NCBI GenBank assembly: GCA_937966555.1
Contig: CALCLY010000022.1
Coordinates: forward strand, 124,001-188,000
Direction: 5' to 3'
Length of the DNA stretch: 64,000 nucleotides
Source of the DNA: CALCLY01 sp900552775
GTDB lineage: Bacteria > Bacillota > Clostridia > UMGS1883 > UMGS1540
A program made the position numbers and the translations under genes. Positions 1-9,100 of the stretch are shown piece by piece (position 1 is the first letter of the stretch; the number at the start of each line of letters is the position of its first letter). Under the pieces are notes generated by a model. It did no database searches and was not told the origin of the DNA. It saw only the letters and a program-made list of their open reading frames with translations.

Positions 1-270
1 ACCCTCAGATTTCAAGCTTATTCCGGGGCTTGACGATGATGTCAAAACACGCTTGCCTGCCGATGCGGCACCATACACCATATTTATTGCGGCAACCTCG
101 CTTTCAGCCTGCAAAAATACACCGCCTTCTATTTTGGGCAGACGCTTTGCCATATAAGCCGCAAGCTCTGTCTGCGGTGTTATCGGATAACCGAAAAACA
201 TTTTGCAGCCTGCTCTTATAGCAGCTTCGGCAATGGCTTCGTTACCTTTCATTAAAACCTTTTCGCCCAT
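1..270 (-). CDS. vorB: 2-oxoacid:ferredoxin oxidoreductase alpha subunit (VorB/KorA type), 5' part only
   Basis: The gene runs off the left edge; only the first 90 codons are present. The protein begins MGEKVLMKGNEAIAEAAIRA and carries the FGYPITPQTELA motif and an AESEVAAINMVYGAA stretch, both typical of the thiamine-diphosphate domain at the start of branched-chain 2-oxoacid or 2-oxoglutarate:ferredoxin oxidoreductase alpha subunits. Such enzymes oxidatively decarboxylate 2-oxoacids to acyl-CoA and reduce ferredoxin in the cytoplasm. The ATG at 268-270 follows an AGGA ribosome site. The ferredoxin subunit gene lies 20 bases upstream in the same operon. Substrate (2-oxoisovalerate or 2-oxoglutarate) cannot be decided from this fragment. 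Confidence 0.85.
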   Translation of the reverse strand, partial: MGEKVLMKGNEAIAEAAIRAGCKMFFGYPITPQTELAAYMAKRLPKIEGGVFLQAESEVAAINMVYGAASAGKRVLTSSSSPGISLKSEG

Positions 271-290
271 TTTTATCAATCCTTTCCAAA

Positions 291-497
291 TTATTTTTCA
301 ACCTCAATTACGGTATCCGGGCACATTGTCGCACAGAAAGCGCAGCCTATGCATTTTTCGGGTTCCGTAACTTCTGCCGGGTGAAAGCCTTTTTTGTTAA
401 GCCTGTCCTTCGCCATTGCTATAATTTTTTTCGGACAAACGCTTTTGCAAAGCTCGCAGCCCTTGCACCTGTCTTCGTCAAAGATTACTCTCGGCAT
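291..497 (-). CDS. 4Fe-4S dicluster ferredoxin subunit of 2-oxoacid oxidoreductase (VorC/KorD type)
   Basis: A 68-residue protein with two complete CxxCxxCxxxCP motifs: CKGCELCKSVCP near residues 11-22 and CIGCAFCATMCP near residues 49-60. Each is expected to bind one [4Fe-4S] cluster, so this is the small electron-transfer (delta) subunit that takes electrons from the alpha/beta 2-oxoacid oxidoreductase core. The length is normal for this subunit. It sits between the P-loop ATPase gene and vorB on the same strand with short gaps (35 and 20 bases), so the three are probably cotranscribed. An AAAGGA site precedes its ATG. The beta and gamma subunits would lie to the left of the window. Confidence 0.9.
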   Translation of the reverse strand: MPRVIFDEDRCKGCELCKSVCPKKIIAMAKDRLNKKGFHPAEVTEPEKCIGCAFCATMCPDTVIEVEK

Positions 498-532
498 AAA
501 ACATCTTCCTTTCCTGAGACGAACAGATACGG

Positions 533-1195
533 TTAATTATCCGTCGGCTGTTCAAATGGTAAATTTAAATATAATTTAAGCCCGTAAACGGGATTATTGA
601 CAAGAGGCATTATTTTATTTTTCAAATCTTCTCTCACGGTGGTGCAAAGAATCGGAATGCCGCTTTTTCGGCTGACTTCTTCGCAGAGACTTTGTCCGTA
701 CAAAACCGTGTCCGTATCAGTAAACACAGACAGATGGGTATTATTTATCAGATGGGTTATTTTAAGTCTTGACGCAAACTCAACATTTTTCATAAGTTCC
801 AAAATTTCATCTGTATTGCTTTGCAGCGGACGTGTCGCGCATATTACAAAATACATATCCGGTGTTTCACTCGTAAGATAATTGTGATATGCACCGAGTG
901 CGTATGCACCATCATCATCTCCGCCCACATCAAGAACTGCATTTTCATCGGTGTTAAAAACAGAAAGTATTTCCGAAGGAAGCGTGGGCATGTCCACATT
1001 TGTATTTGCATATCTGGGTGTTATAACACGGACTCCGGATTTTCTGATTTCTTCCGCAGCGTCGGCTGTTCGGAAATACGGATTTACGGTGTCCATGTCG
1101 ACAATTACGGACGGAACAAGATTTTTCGCAAGGTTTAGTGCAATTTCTGTTTTTCCGCTTCCGAAATGACCTGTCACAATTTTGATTCTGCTCAT
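533..1195 (-). CDS. P-loop ATP/GTP-binding protein of the ParA/MinD-like class
   Basis: A 220-residue cytoplasmic protein starting MSRIKIVTGHFGSGKTE; GHFGSGKT is a Walker A motif at residues 9-16. VIVDMDTVNPYF (about residue 31) and AVLDVGGDDDGA (about residue 87) look like the switch and Walker B regions of SIMIBI-class NTPases. It has no signal peptide or membrane segment. It is the first gene of the operon with the ferredoxin and vorB genes, behind a promoter at 1246-1275 and a GAGGT ribosome site. From memory this ATPase accompanies vor genes in several clostridia, which would suggest a role in maturation or cofactor loading of the oxidoreductase; that role is inference. Confidence 0.7.
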   Translation of the reverse strand: MSRIKIVTGHFGSGKTEIALNLAKNLVPSVIVDMDTVNPYFRTADAAEEIRKSGVRVITPRYANTNVDMPTLPSEILSVFNTDENAVLDVGGDDDGAYALGAYHNYLTSETPDMYFVICATRPLQSNTDEILELMKNVEFASRLKITHLINNTHLSVFTDTDTVLYGQSLCEEVSRKSGIPILCTTVREDLKNKIMPLVNNPVYGLKLYLNLPFEQPTDN

Positions 1196-1245
1196 CTTTT
1201 ACCTCTTAAAACAGTTATATAGTTAAATTTATAACTATCTTAATT

Positions 1246-1275
1246 ATTATAGCACAATCGGCATTATCTTGTAAA
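1246..1275 (-). promoter_or_regulatory. Sigma-A promoter of the P-loop/ferredoxin/vorB operon
   Basis: On the minus strand, TTTACA (1270-1275) and TATAAT (1246-1251) are separated by 18 bases. The -10 box lies about 50 bases upstream of the ATG at 1195. Confidence 0.7.
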
Positions 1276-1378
1276 GAAAAAAAACAAAAATCAATATCAT
1301 TTTTTTATAACAATAAGGCAATGTATTTGGCATTTTTAACAATAAAAAAAGTTTTTTGAAAGTTTTTTAAAATTTTTC

Positions 1379-1407
1379 TTGACATTTTAAAAAAAAACGT
1401 GTATAAT
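1379..1407 (+). promoter_or_regulatory. Consensus sigma-A promoter of the tRNA-Met gene
   Basis: TTGACA (1379-1384) and TATAAT (1402-1407) with exactly 17 bases between them, a perfect match to the consensus. The mature tRNA starts 20 bases after the -10 box, so the leader is very short. This strength is normal for stable RNA genes. Confidence 0.9.
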
Positions 1408-1426
1408 ATATCTTGCGTTGAAAAAC

Positions 1427-1503
1427 GGCGGTGTAGCTCAGTTGGCTAGAGCAAACGGTTCATACCCGTTAGGTCGGTGGTTCAAGTCCACTCGCCGCTA
1501 CCA
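1427..1503 (+). tRNA. tRNA-Met (CAT), elongator type
   Basis: A complete 77-base cloverleaf: acceptor GGCGGTG pairs with CGCCGCT (ends G-T), D-arm GCTC/GAGC, anticodon arm AACGG-TTCATAC-CCGTT with anticodon CAT, and T-arm GGTGG-TTCAAGT-CCACT. The discriminator is A and the CCA is encoded. The anticodon stem lacks the three G-C pairs of initiator tRNAs, and the sequence closely resembles the Bacillus subtilis elongator tRNA-Met as I remember it. A tRNA-Ile2 (lysidine-modified CAT) is less likely. Confidence 0.95.
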
Positions 1504-1509
1504 CTTTTT

Positions 1510-1540
1510 AAGCTCTTCATACTGTATGGAGAGCTTTTTT
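1510..1540 (+). terminator. Rho-independent terminator after tRNA-Met
   Basis: The arms AAGCTCT (1510-1516) and AGAGCTT (1530-1536) close a hairpin extended by CATA/TATG, followed by a T run to 1540. It starts seven bases after the tRNA CCA. The downstream gene starts only 27 bases further on, so some read-through could supply its message. Confidence 0.8.
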
Positions 1541-1566
1541 CATACTTGATTGCGGAGGTAATTGTT

Positions 1567-2895
1567 TTGAAAAAGATATTGCAGGTTCTGTCGATTCTAA
1601 TGACGATATTGCTGCTTTTTTCGTATGCTTATGCCTATGAAAGTGATATTAAAATATATTGTGACGGAGTTTTACTGCAAACAGACTCACCACCCGTTTT
1701 GGCATCAGACAGAACATTTGTCCCGATAAGACATATAATGACAGCTTTCGGTGCTGACGTAAAATGGGTTGAAAGACTTCGTGAAGTTATTGTTACAAAG
1801 AGCGATACAACCATTCGCCTTTCTCTTGACAAAAACACAGCTTGGATAAACGGTGCCCCTATTTACGTTGACTCTGCGCCGTTTATAGTAAACGACAGAG
1901 TTATGGTTCCTCTTCGTTTGATAGCCGAAAACCTCGAATATGAGGTTACATATGACGAAAATACCCGTGAAATAAAAATAAATACTCCTCAGAAACAAAA
2001 AATTTATTATTCCGTAAAAGACGGAATTGCAGATGTTGCGGCAAAGTATTCAAAAAGCCAAAATATTATTTTTACTTTCTCGCAGCATGCTCCAAACTAT
2101 ATATATGATTTTTCCGATATTGAACTCGTTTACAATCCTTCACCTTACGTAACCCCTTCAAGAAACGGAATGTGCTTTTTGTACACCGCATCAACAGACT
2201 GGCATTCTCCTTTTATAGTTCTTGCAGACAAAAGCGATGATGGAGATTGGAAGTTTGAACATCATTTTACGGGAGGATTTCACGGCTATACAAACAAAGC
2301 CCAGGGTACGGCAACAGCGCGCACCAAAAGTTTTGCTTTTTATGCCGACGGCGCAGAACTTCCTCAAATACAGGAAGGTTACTGCTCTGAGTTTACTATA
2401 ACATGGACCAATGCCGTACAGGGTTCAAACACAAAAAAACAGGACGGCAGCGGCAGAGAAATCATGGAAGAAAGACACACACTAACCTTTGACGGAGAAA
2501 GATGGCTTTCATCCGTAACACTTTTCGCTCTTGAGGACATAACCATAGAAAGGGTTTACGGCTTTCAGGCAGTCCTTTCTCCCTCCTGGGGCGGTGAAAT
2601 TATTTACAGTACTTTGCCCGATCAAAAATTTACGGCAGGCACAGAAAGCAATTCAGAAAACAAAAATCCCCCCGCCGTTCGTTGCAGCGACGAAAGTAAT
2701 GTTTTGGAAATATCTCTTGATACAGATTACGGCATCGGAAACCGTGTATACTGTTCAGATGACGTTCCGGGAATATTTACAACAAGTTATAACAAACTGT
2801 ATTTTAACATTGTCAACGGTATTCCTCTTTCCATGCTGCAGGGCACCGAAATTTCATACCGCGGAACATATTGCTTTTATCCGAGGGAATATTAA
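1567..2895 (+). CDS. Secreted protein with a copper amine oxidase N-terminal-like (stalk) domain
   Basis: A 442-residue protein starting at TTG 1567, eight bases after GGAGG (1554-1558); a longer reading frame opening at 1477 lies inside the tRNA and is not used. A hydrophobic signal peptide (about residues 1-25, ending near YAYA) is followed by a domain of about 110 residues with the repeats FVPIRHIMTAFGADVKWVE and MVPLRLIAENLEYEVTYDE. These are typical of the copper amine oxidase N-terminal domain found in many clostridial surface proteins. No copper-oxidase catalytic domain is present. The remaining ~300 residues look beta-rich and I do not recognise them. A surface-binding or cell-wall role is likely but unproven. 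The stop overlaps that of the converging HAD-GtrA gene. Confidence 0.75.
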   Translation: MKKILQVLSILMTILLLFSYAYAYESDIKIYCDGVLLQTDSPPVLASDRTFVPIRHIMTAFGADVKWVERLREVIVTKSDTTIRLSLDKNTAWINGAPIYVDSAPFIVNDRVMVPLRLIAENLEYEVTYDENTREIKINTPQKQKIYYSVKDGIADVAAKYSKSQNIIFTFSQHAPNYIYDFSDIELVYNPSPYVTPSRNGMCFLYTASTDWHSPFIVLADKSDDGDWKFEHHFTGGFHGYTNKAQGTATARTKSFAFYADGAELPQIQEGYCSEFTITWTNAVQGSNTKKQDGSGREIMEERHTLTFDGERWLSSVTLFALEDITIERVYGFQAVLSPSWGGEIIYSTLPDQKFTAGTESNSENKNPPAVRCSDESNVLEISLDTDYGIGNRVYCSDDVPGIFTTSYNKLYFNIVNGIPLSMLQGTEISYRGTYCFYPREY

Positions 2896-3854
2896 TTTCC
2901 CCCGGATTTTTTTTTGAACGCAAATATTTTAATAAAAAGAAACGTAAGCGGCACACCTATAACCGCTGCCAAAGCATATGTAATAAGCTTCGGAAAATGC
3001 AGCAAATTGTAAAAAAGCATAACGCATAAGTTCTGCACAATAAAATTCGGAATATAAGATATACAAAATTTTACGCATTTTAAAGTCTCAAGTTTCTCTT
3101 TAAAAACAAGCGTGCTGTTTAAAAGATATGATACGAGAAGAGATGTTATATATCCCGCCGCAAATGCCGCATTCGCACCCAAAAGCATCGAATAAAGCAT
3201 TGAAAAAAGTACTCCGTTTACAGTATTTATACAGCCGATAACGAGAAAACCGAAAAATTCAACCGAAAAAAGCGATTTTTTTATTTTTTCGAGGGCAGAC
3301 GGTTTATATTCGTTCCATGGATGCAGCTCATCTTTTTTTACGATAAACGCATTTTCCGCAAGTTTTGCAAGCGGCTCATCGGAAAATGAATCCGAATAGA
3401 AGTTTTTAATTCTCGTACCTTTTCCAAGTCTTTTGACTTTTTCTTCCCCATAGCAATTTTCTCCGGTTGTTTCACCGCTTTTTGCATTTACGCGCGAAGC
3501 CATGAGTGAAACTCCCACTTCTTTGCAAACGGGACTTAAAAGAAATTCGGGCGAAGCGGAAATAATCAAATCATTGTCTTTTTTTTGTTTTAAATACCAT
3601 TTTTTTATTTTGTTTTTATTTTTTTTCCAAAATGCAGAAACCTCTTTATCCGTATCAGGCAAAAAAGTTAAAAACTTATAAAACTTTTCTTTAAACTGTG
3701 TTTTTGTAAAAAAGCCGAAAACATATTTTGCAAAATTAAAAGCCAACATAGGCAGCAGAAGTAAAATTTTCGGATATCTCTTTAAACAAAAAAAGTAAAA
3801 ATCCCTTGTACTGTCCCCATCGTAAATCGTTTCATCAAAATCATACACATTCAT
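2892..3854 (-). CDS. HAD-family phosphatase fused to a GtrA-like membrane domain
   Basis: A 320-residue fusion. Residues 1-~195 form a HAD phosphatase of the PSP-like type: DFDET near the start (motif I), LIISASPEF (motif II) and FYSDSFSDEPLA (motif IV). Residues ~200-320 contain four predicted membrane segments with a GtrA pattern (FGFLVIGCINTVNGVLF, a polar SYLLNSTLVFKEK loop, then a final LFIKIFAFKKK). GtrA proteins are thought to move polyprenyl-phosphate sugars across the membrane; the HAD domain could act on the lipid phosphate or a sugar phosphate. The start at 3854 is preceded by GGAGG inside the end of queH, which it overlaps by 14 bases, so it is probably the last gene of the purine operon transcript. 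Confidence 0.8.
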   Translation of the reverse strand: MNVYDFDETIYDGDSTRDFYFFCLKRYPKILLLLPMLAFNFAKYVFGFFTKTQFKEKFYKFLTFLPDTDKEVSAFWKKNKNKIKKWYLKQKKDNDLIISASPEFLLSPVCKEVGVSLMASRVNAKSGETTGENCYGEEKVKRLGKGTRIKNFYSDSFSDEPLAKLAENAFIVKKDELHPWNEYKPSALEKIKKSLFSVEFFGFLVIGCINTVNGVLFSMLYSMLLGANAAFAAGYITSLLVSYLLNSTLVFKEKLETLKCVKFCISYIPNFIVQNLCVMLFYNLLHFPKLITYALAAVIGVPLTFLFIKIFAFKKKSGGN

Positions 3855-4482
3855 CTTCTTCGTTCCTCCGCCTTTTTTTTGAAAAAATACATCCGCAAAA
3901 ATTCTGTCTGTACAGTCCGTATTCTGTCGATAATTCAATAGAGCGCTTATAGCCGTTATTTTTCTTAAAATCGGACACAAGATACGGTACACCGTATTCC
4001 ATGGCAAGCTTTAAACCTATTGTGTTAAGTTTTGCCGTATTTTTATAGGGACTTACGGAAAGCGTTGTCGTAAAATAATCGGCATTAATTTCAGCCGCCT
4101 TTTGCGCTGCTGCTTCAAGCCGCATTTCATAGCACAATGAACATCTTTCTCCGCCTTCCGGAAGGTTTTCAAGTCCACGCGTTAAAGAAATAAACTCATC
4201 GTGATTATAAGTTCCTTCAATAAATGAAACAGAATTTTTAAATTTCATTTCCGAAATCAGCCGTTTCTGTTCGGCTATTCTCTTTTCATATTCACCCATC
4301 GGAGAAATATTGGGATTGTAATAATAAACGGTTATATCAAAATACTCCGTCAGATATTCCAAAACATAGCTGCTGCACGGCGCACAGCAGCTATGCAGCA
4401 AAAGGCGGGGTGTTATTCCCGCCTCTTTTATTTTGCTTAGTTCTTTATTCAATATATCTTTGTAAGAAATACTTTTTTCCAC
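3841..4482 (-). CDS. queH: Epoxyqueuosine reductase QueH
   Basis: A 213-residue protein with the QueH (DUF208) hallmarks: HSCCAPCSSYVLEYL near residue 30, YYYNPNISP, GERCSLCYEMRLE near residue 112, TTLSVSPYKN, and FKKNNGYKRSIELS followed by LYRQNFCGC near residue 195. QueH reduces epoxyqueuosine to queuosine in tRNA, replacing QueG, and uses the paired cysteines with an iron-sulfur cluster and metal. It starts eight bases after the fhs stop and overlaps the HAD-GtrA gene. Queuosine is made from GTP, so cotranscription with purine synthesis makes sense, but no other que genes are in the window. Confidence 0.93.
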   Translation of the reverse strand: MEKSISYKDILNKELSKIKEAGITPRLLLHSCCAPCSSYVLEYLTEYFDITVYYYNPNISPMGEYEKRIAEQKRLISEMKFKNSVSFIEGTYNHDEFISLTRGLENLPEGGERCSLCYEMRLEAAAQKAAEINADYFTTTLSVSPYKNTAKLNTIGLKLAMEYGVPYLVSDFKKNNGYKRSIELSTEYGLYRQNFCGCIFSKKRRRNEEDECV

Positions 4483-4490
4483 ATTACACC

Positions 4491-6149
4491 TCAGAAAAGA
4501 CCGGTTATAACACCGTTTTCATCCACGTCGATTTTTTCTGCCGCAGGCACTTTCGGAAGTCCGGGCATAGTCATAACTGCACCGGTCAGTACAACCGCAA
4601 ATCCGGCACCGGCAGATACCTTTACGCTGCGCACCGAGACTTTAAAATTTTCCGGTGCACCGAGAAGCTTCGGGTTATCCGAAAAGCTGTACTGTGTCTT
4701 TGCTATGCAAACAGGCAGATTCCCAAAACCGTTTTCCTCTATTGCCGCAATTTCTTTTAAGGCAGCGGGCGAAAAATCGGCTCCGCTTCCTCTGTAAACT
4801 TTTTTTATTACAGCTTCAATTTTTTCTTTTACGCCCAAATCGTCATTATACGAAAATCTAAAATCAGATTTCTTTTCGCAAAGCTTTACGGCAGCTTCGG
4901 CAAATTCTTTTCCGCCCTCGGATCCCTTTGCCCAAGTTTCGGAAAGAACAGAGTCAAGTCCTTTTTCCGCACATGCATTTTTCAAAAATTCAATCTCACG
5001 TTCGGTATCACTCGGGAAACGGTTTATTGCCACCAATACCGGCAGTCCGTATACTTCCGTAATATTTGAAGCATGCCTTAAAAGATTCGGTATACCCTTG
5101 GAAAGAGCGCCGATATTTTCGGTTGCAAGCTCACTTTTTTGAACACCGCCGTGCATCTTTAACGCGCGAATGGTTGCAACAAGCACAACACCGTCGGGTC
5201 TAATTCCTACATTACGGCATTTTATATCAAAAAACTTTTCAGCTCCGAGATCTGCGCCGAATCCTGCCTCAGTCACAACATAATCGCCGTATTGAAGCGC
5301 GGCCTTTGTTGCAATAACAGAATTGCACCCGTGCGCTATGTTGGCAAACGGGCCTCCGTGCACAAATGCCGGGTTTCCTTCAAGTGTCTGAACGATATTG
5401 GGTTTTATTGCGTCTTTCATTAGCGCTGCCATAGCTCCGTTTGCATGAAGATCCGAAGCTTTAATGGGTCTTTTATCAAAAGTATATCCGACAATTATAT
5501 CCCCAAGCCTTTTTTTCAAATCCGAAAGAGAGGATGCAAGACATAAAATCGCCATCACTTCGGAAGCAGCCGTTATATCATATCCGTCTTCACGCGGAAC
5601 GCCTCCCGTTTTGCCTCCAAGTCCGTCTACTATGGAGCGCAGCTGACGGTCATTCTGATCCACTACCCTCTTCCATGTTACGGATTTTGGGTCAATTCCA
5701 AGTTCATTGCCCTGATAAATATGATTATCAGTCATTGCCGCAAGCAAATTATGAGCCGAACTTATTGCATGAAAATCACCTGTAAAATGCAGATTAATAT
5801 CTTCCATCGGGACAACCTGCGAATACCCTCCGCCGGCTGCACCTCCTTTAAGTCCGAAAACAGGGCCCAACGAAGGTTCCCTCAAAGCCGCAACGGTTTT
5901 TTTGCCTATTGCACAGAGAGAATCGGCAAGGCCTATGCTTGCGGTTGTTTTTCCTTCGCCTGCGGGAGTCGGAGTAATGGCTGTAACCAAAATCAGTTTT
6001 CCGTGTTTTTTGCCGTTGTCTTTAAAATTTACTTTTGCTTTATATTTTCCGTACAGTTCAATATCTTCAGACGAAATTCCGAGTTTCTCGGCAATCTCGG
6101 TTATCGGTTTCATTTTACAGGCTTTTGCAATTTCAATATCGCTTCTCAT
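4491..6149 (-). CDS. fhs: Formate--tetrahydrofolate ligase
   Basis: ATP + formate + tetrahydrofolate gives 10-formyl-tetrahydrofolate. The 552-residue length is normal for the family. It has the glycine-rich P-loop-like TPTPAGEGKTT near residue 60, the conserved EPSLGPVFGLKGGAAGGGYSQV region cut across residues 90-110, FTGDFHAI, and PAFVHGGPFANIAHGCNS. I chose the ATG at 6147-6149 over an in-frame GTG at 6167 because a GGGG ribosome site lies seven bases before it. It follows purL by 21 bases. The product feeds PurN and PurH encoded upstream in the same operon, so the operon makes its own one-carbon donor. Confidence 0.95.
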   Translation of the reverse strand: MRSDIEIAKACKMKPITEIAEKLGISSEDIELYGKYKAKVNFKDNGKKHGKLILVTAITPTPAGEGKTTASIGLADSLCAIGKKTVAALREPSLGPVFGLKGGAAGGGYSQVVPMEDINLHFTGDFHAISSAHNLLAAMTDNHIYQGNELGIDPKSVTWKRVVDQNDRQLRSIVDGLGGKTGGVPREDGYDITAASEVMAILCLASSLSDLKKRLGDIIVGYTFDKRPIKASDLHANGAMAALMKDAIKPNIVQTLEGNPAFVHGGPFANIAHGCNSVIATKAALQYGDYVVTEAGFGADLGAEKFFDIKCRNVGIRPDGVVLVATIRALKMHGGVQKSELATENIGALSKGIPNLLRHASNITEVYGLPVLVAINRFPSDTEREIEFLKNACAEKGLDSVLSETWAKGSEGGKEFAEAAVKLCEKKSDFRFSYNDDLGVKEKIEAVIKKVYRGSGADFSPAALKEIAAIEENGFGNLPVCIAKTQYSFSDNPKLLGAPENFKVSVRSVKVSAGAGFAVVLTGAVMTMPGLPKVPAAEKIDVDENGVITGLF

Positions 6150-6170
6150 ATCATGACCCCGTTTCACAAT

Positions 6171-9100
6171 TTATATTTTAAAATATTCCGCAGCGCCTTC
6201 AAAAAGTTTAATGTCATATTCTCCGGGAACATTTTTGTAAAGCCCGGAGCCTATTCTCTCGGAATGTCCCATTTTTCCGAGAACACGTCCGTCAGGCGAT
6301 GTGATTCCCTCTATTGCGCAAACGGAACCGTTGATATTAAATTCTATATCATATGTGGGACAGCCGTTTAAATCAACATACTGCGTTGCAACTTGTCCAT
6401 TTTCAATAAGCTTGCCGAGCACATCTTCGTTTGCTATAAATCTTCCCTCGCCGTGCGAAATGGGAACATTGAATACATCGCCAACATTGACTTTGGAGAG
6501 CCATGGCGATTTGTCCGAACATATGCGTGTTCTGACAATTTTTGACTGATGCCGCGCTATAGTATTAAATGTAAGTGTAGGGCAAGAGCTGTCAGTGTCA
6601 ATTATTTCACCAAAAGGCACGAGACCGAGTTTTATAAGTGCCTGAAAACCGTTGCATATTCCGCACATAAGTCCGTCACGTTCTTTCAGAAGATTATGAA
6701 CGCCGTTTTTTATTTCCTCATTTCTGAAAAATGCCGTTATAAATTTTCCTGAACCGTCGGGCTCGTCACCGCCGGAAAAACCGCCGGGTATGAAAACAAT
6801 CTGCGATTTTCTGATTTTTTCGGAAAAAGCGGCAACAGATTCCGAGATAGCTCTTGCACTAAGATTTTTTATCACAAATATTTCCGCATCAATGCCTGCC
6901 TTTTCAGCCGCCTTGGCGGTGTCGTATTCACAGTTTGTGCCCGGGAAAACCGGTATCAGCATATGAGGCTTTGCAAACCCTTCTTTAGGTTTTACAGTCA
7001 TATTGCTTTTATAAGAAAGAGCCGTAATATTGCCGTTTGGAGTATCAGCCTTAGTGGGATAAACACCTTCAAGTTTTTCCGAATAATCATCACAAAGCTC
7101 ACAAAGCGGCACAGACTCCGATTTAAAAGAAATAGCCTTAACATCTGTTGTTTCGCCTATGCACACTCCGATTTCCGATTCACCGCACACCTCAAGAACA
7201 AATGATCCGTAATTGTACGCAAAAATGTCATGGAGCGAAAGCTCATCGGAAAATTTAAAGCCGATTCCGTTTCCTAATGACATTTTCATTATTTGTTCTG
7301 CCATCGCACCGTAAGTTAATGTTGCTGCGGAAACTGCTTTTCCGCTTCTTAAAAGCTTTGTAACATTATCAAAAACTTTAAGAAGAGAATCTGTTTTCGG
7401 AAGCGCATTTTTATCATATTCCGGGGCAACAAGATAAACCTTATTCCCCGGGTTTTTAAATTCGGGAGAAACTATATTATTTATTTCATCCGTTGTAACC
7501 GCAAACGAAACAAGTGTAGGCGGAACATCAAGCTTTTCAAAACTGCCGCTCATTGAATCTTTGCCGCCTATTGCCGCAGCCGAAAGTTCTTTCTGAGCCT
7601 TGAAAGCCCCGAGTAAAGCAGCCGTGGGTTTACCCCAGCGTTTCGGATTTGTACCGGGCTTTTCGAAATATTCCTGGAAAGTCAGATAAACATCTTTATA
7701 CCCGGCGCCTGTCGCTATAAGTTTTGAAACAGACTCTACCACTGCAAGATAAGCTCCGTGATAGGGACTTTTCTCAGAAATAAACGGATTAAATCCCCAT
7801 GCCATGAGGCTGCATGTATCTGTATCGCCTTTTTCACGCGAAATTTTGTGAACCATAGCCTGTGCCGGAGTAAGCTGATTTTTACCGCCGAGCGGCATTA
7901 AAACAGTGCCTGCTCCTATGCTTGAATCAAACATTTCGGAAAGTCCGCGCTTTGAGCAGACATTCAAATCTTTTGCAAGCTTTTTGTACTCATCCGCAAA
8001 GCTTCCTTGGACTTCATCTTTATTATAATCCATCGGAGCTGAAATTTCAACAGAAATATGTTTTTCTGCCCCGTTTGAATTTAAAAATTCTCTTTTGAGG
8101 TCTACAATTTTTTTGCCGCGCCATGTCATAACAAGCCTCGCCTCTTCTGTTACCTCTGCCACAACCGTGGCTTCAAGATTTTCTTTTTCGGCAAGCTCAA
8201 TAAACTTCTGTACATCCTGCGGTGCCACAACAACTGCCATGCGCTCCTGAGATTCACTTATTGCAAGTTCGGTACCGTCAAGTCCTTCGTATTTCTTGGG
8301 AACGGCGTCAAGATTTATTGAAAGGCCGTCCGCAAGTTCACCTATTGCGACGGAAACGCCGCCGGCCCCGAAATCATTGCACCGCTTTATAAGCAGTGAT
8401 ACAGCGGGATTTCTGAAAAGGCGCTGAAGCTTTCTCTCTTCGGGCGCGTTTCCCTTTTGTACTTCCGCTCCGCACGTTTCTATGGATTTTAAATTGTGCG
8501 ACTTTGAAGAACCCGTAGCGCCACCGCAGCCGTCTCTTCCCGTTCTTCCGCCGAGCAATATTATTACGTCACCATCTTTCGGGCTCTCACGTCTCACATT
8601 TTTTGCCGGTGCCGCACCTATTACGGCTCCGATTTCCATTCTCTTGGCAGCATAGCCGTCATGATATATTTCGTCCACAATGCCTGTTGCCAATCCTATT
8701 TGGTTTCCGTATGAGCTATAACCGGCAGCCGCCGAACGTACGATTTTTCTCTGCGGCAATTTACCCTTAAGTGTTTCTGACACGGGACGTGTCGGATCCG
8801 CCGCACCCGTAACACGCATTGCACCGTAAACATAAGATCTTCCCGAAAGTGGATCTCTTATGGCGCCGCCTATACATGTTGCTGCGCCGCCGAAAGGTTC
8901 TATTTCCGTCGGATGATTGTGCGTTTCATTTTTAAAAAGAAGCAGCCAGTCTTCTTTTTTGCCGTCGGACATAACCTCTATTTTTACCGTGCATGCATTT
9001 ATTTCATCTGATTCGTCAAGTTTTTGAAGTTTACCCTGTTTTTTTAAATATTTAACCGCCACTGTAGCAAGATTCATAAGCGTAACAGGCTTTTTGTCTC

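Noticed and set aside
1477..1566. Longer reading frame for the copper-amine-oxidase-N-like protein starting at 1477
   Set aside because: It begins inside the tRNA-Met gene; TTG 1567 has a proper ribosome site and gives a clean signal peptide.
5721..6371. 216-codon plus-strand frame across fhs and the purL end
   Set aside because: It is antisense to two clearly conserved genes, rich in Cys/Phe/Arg and without family features.
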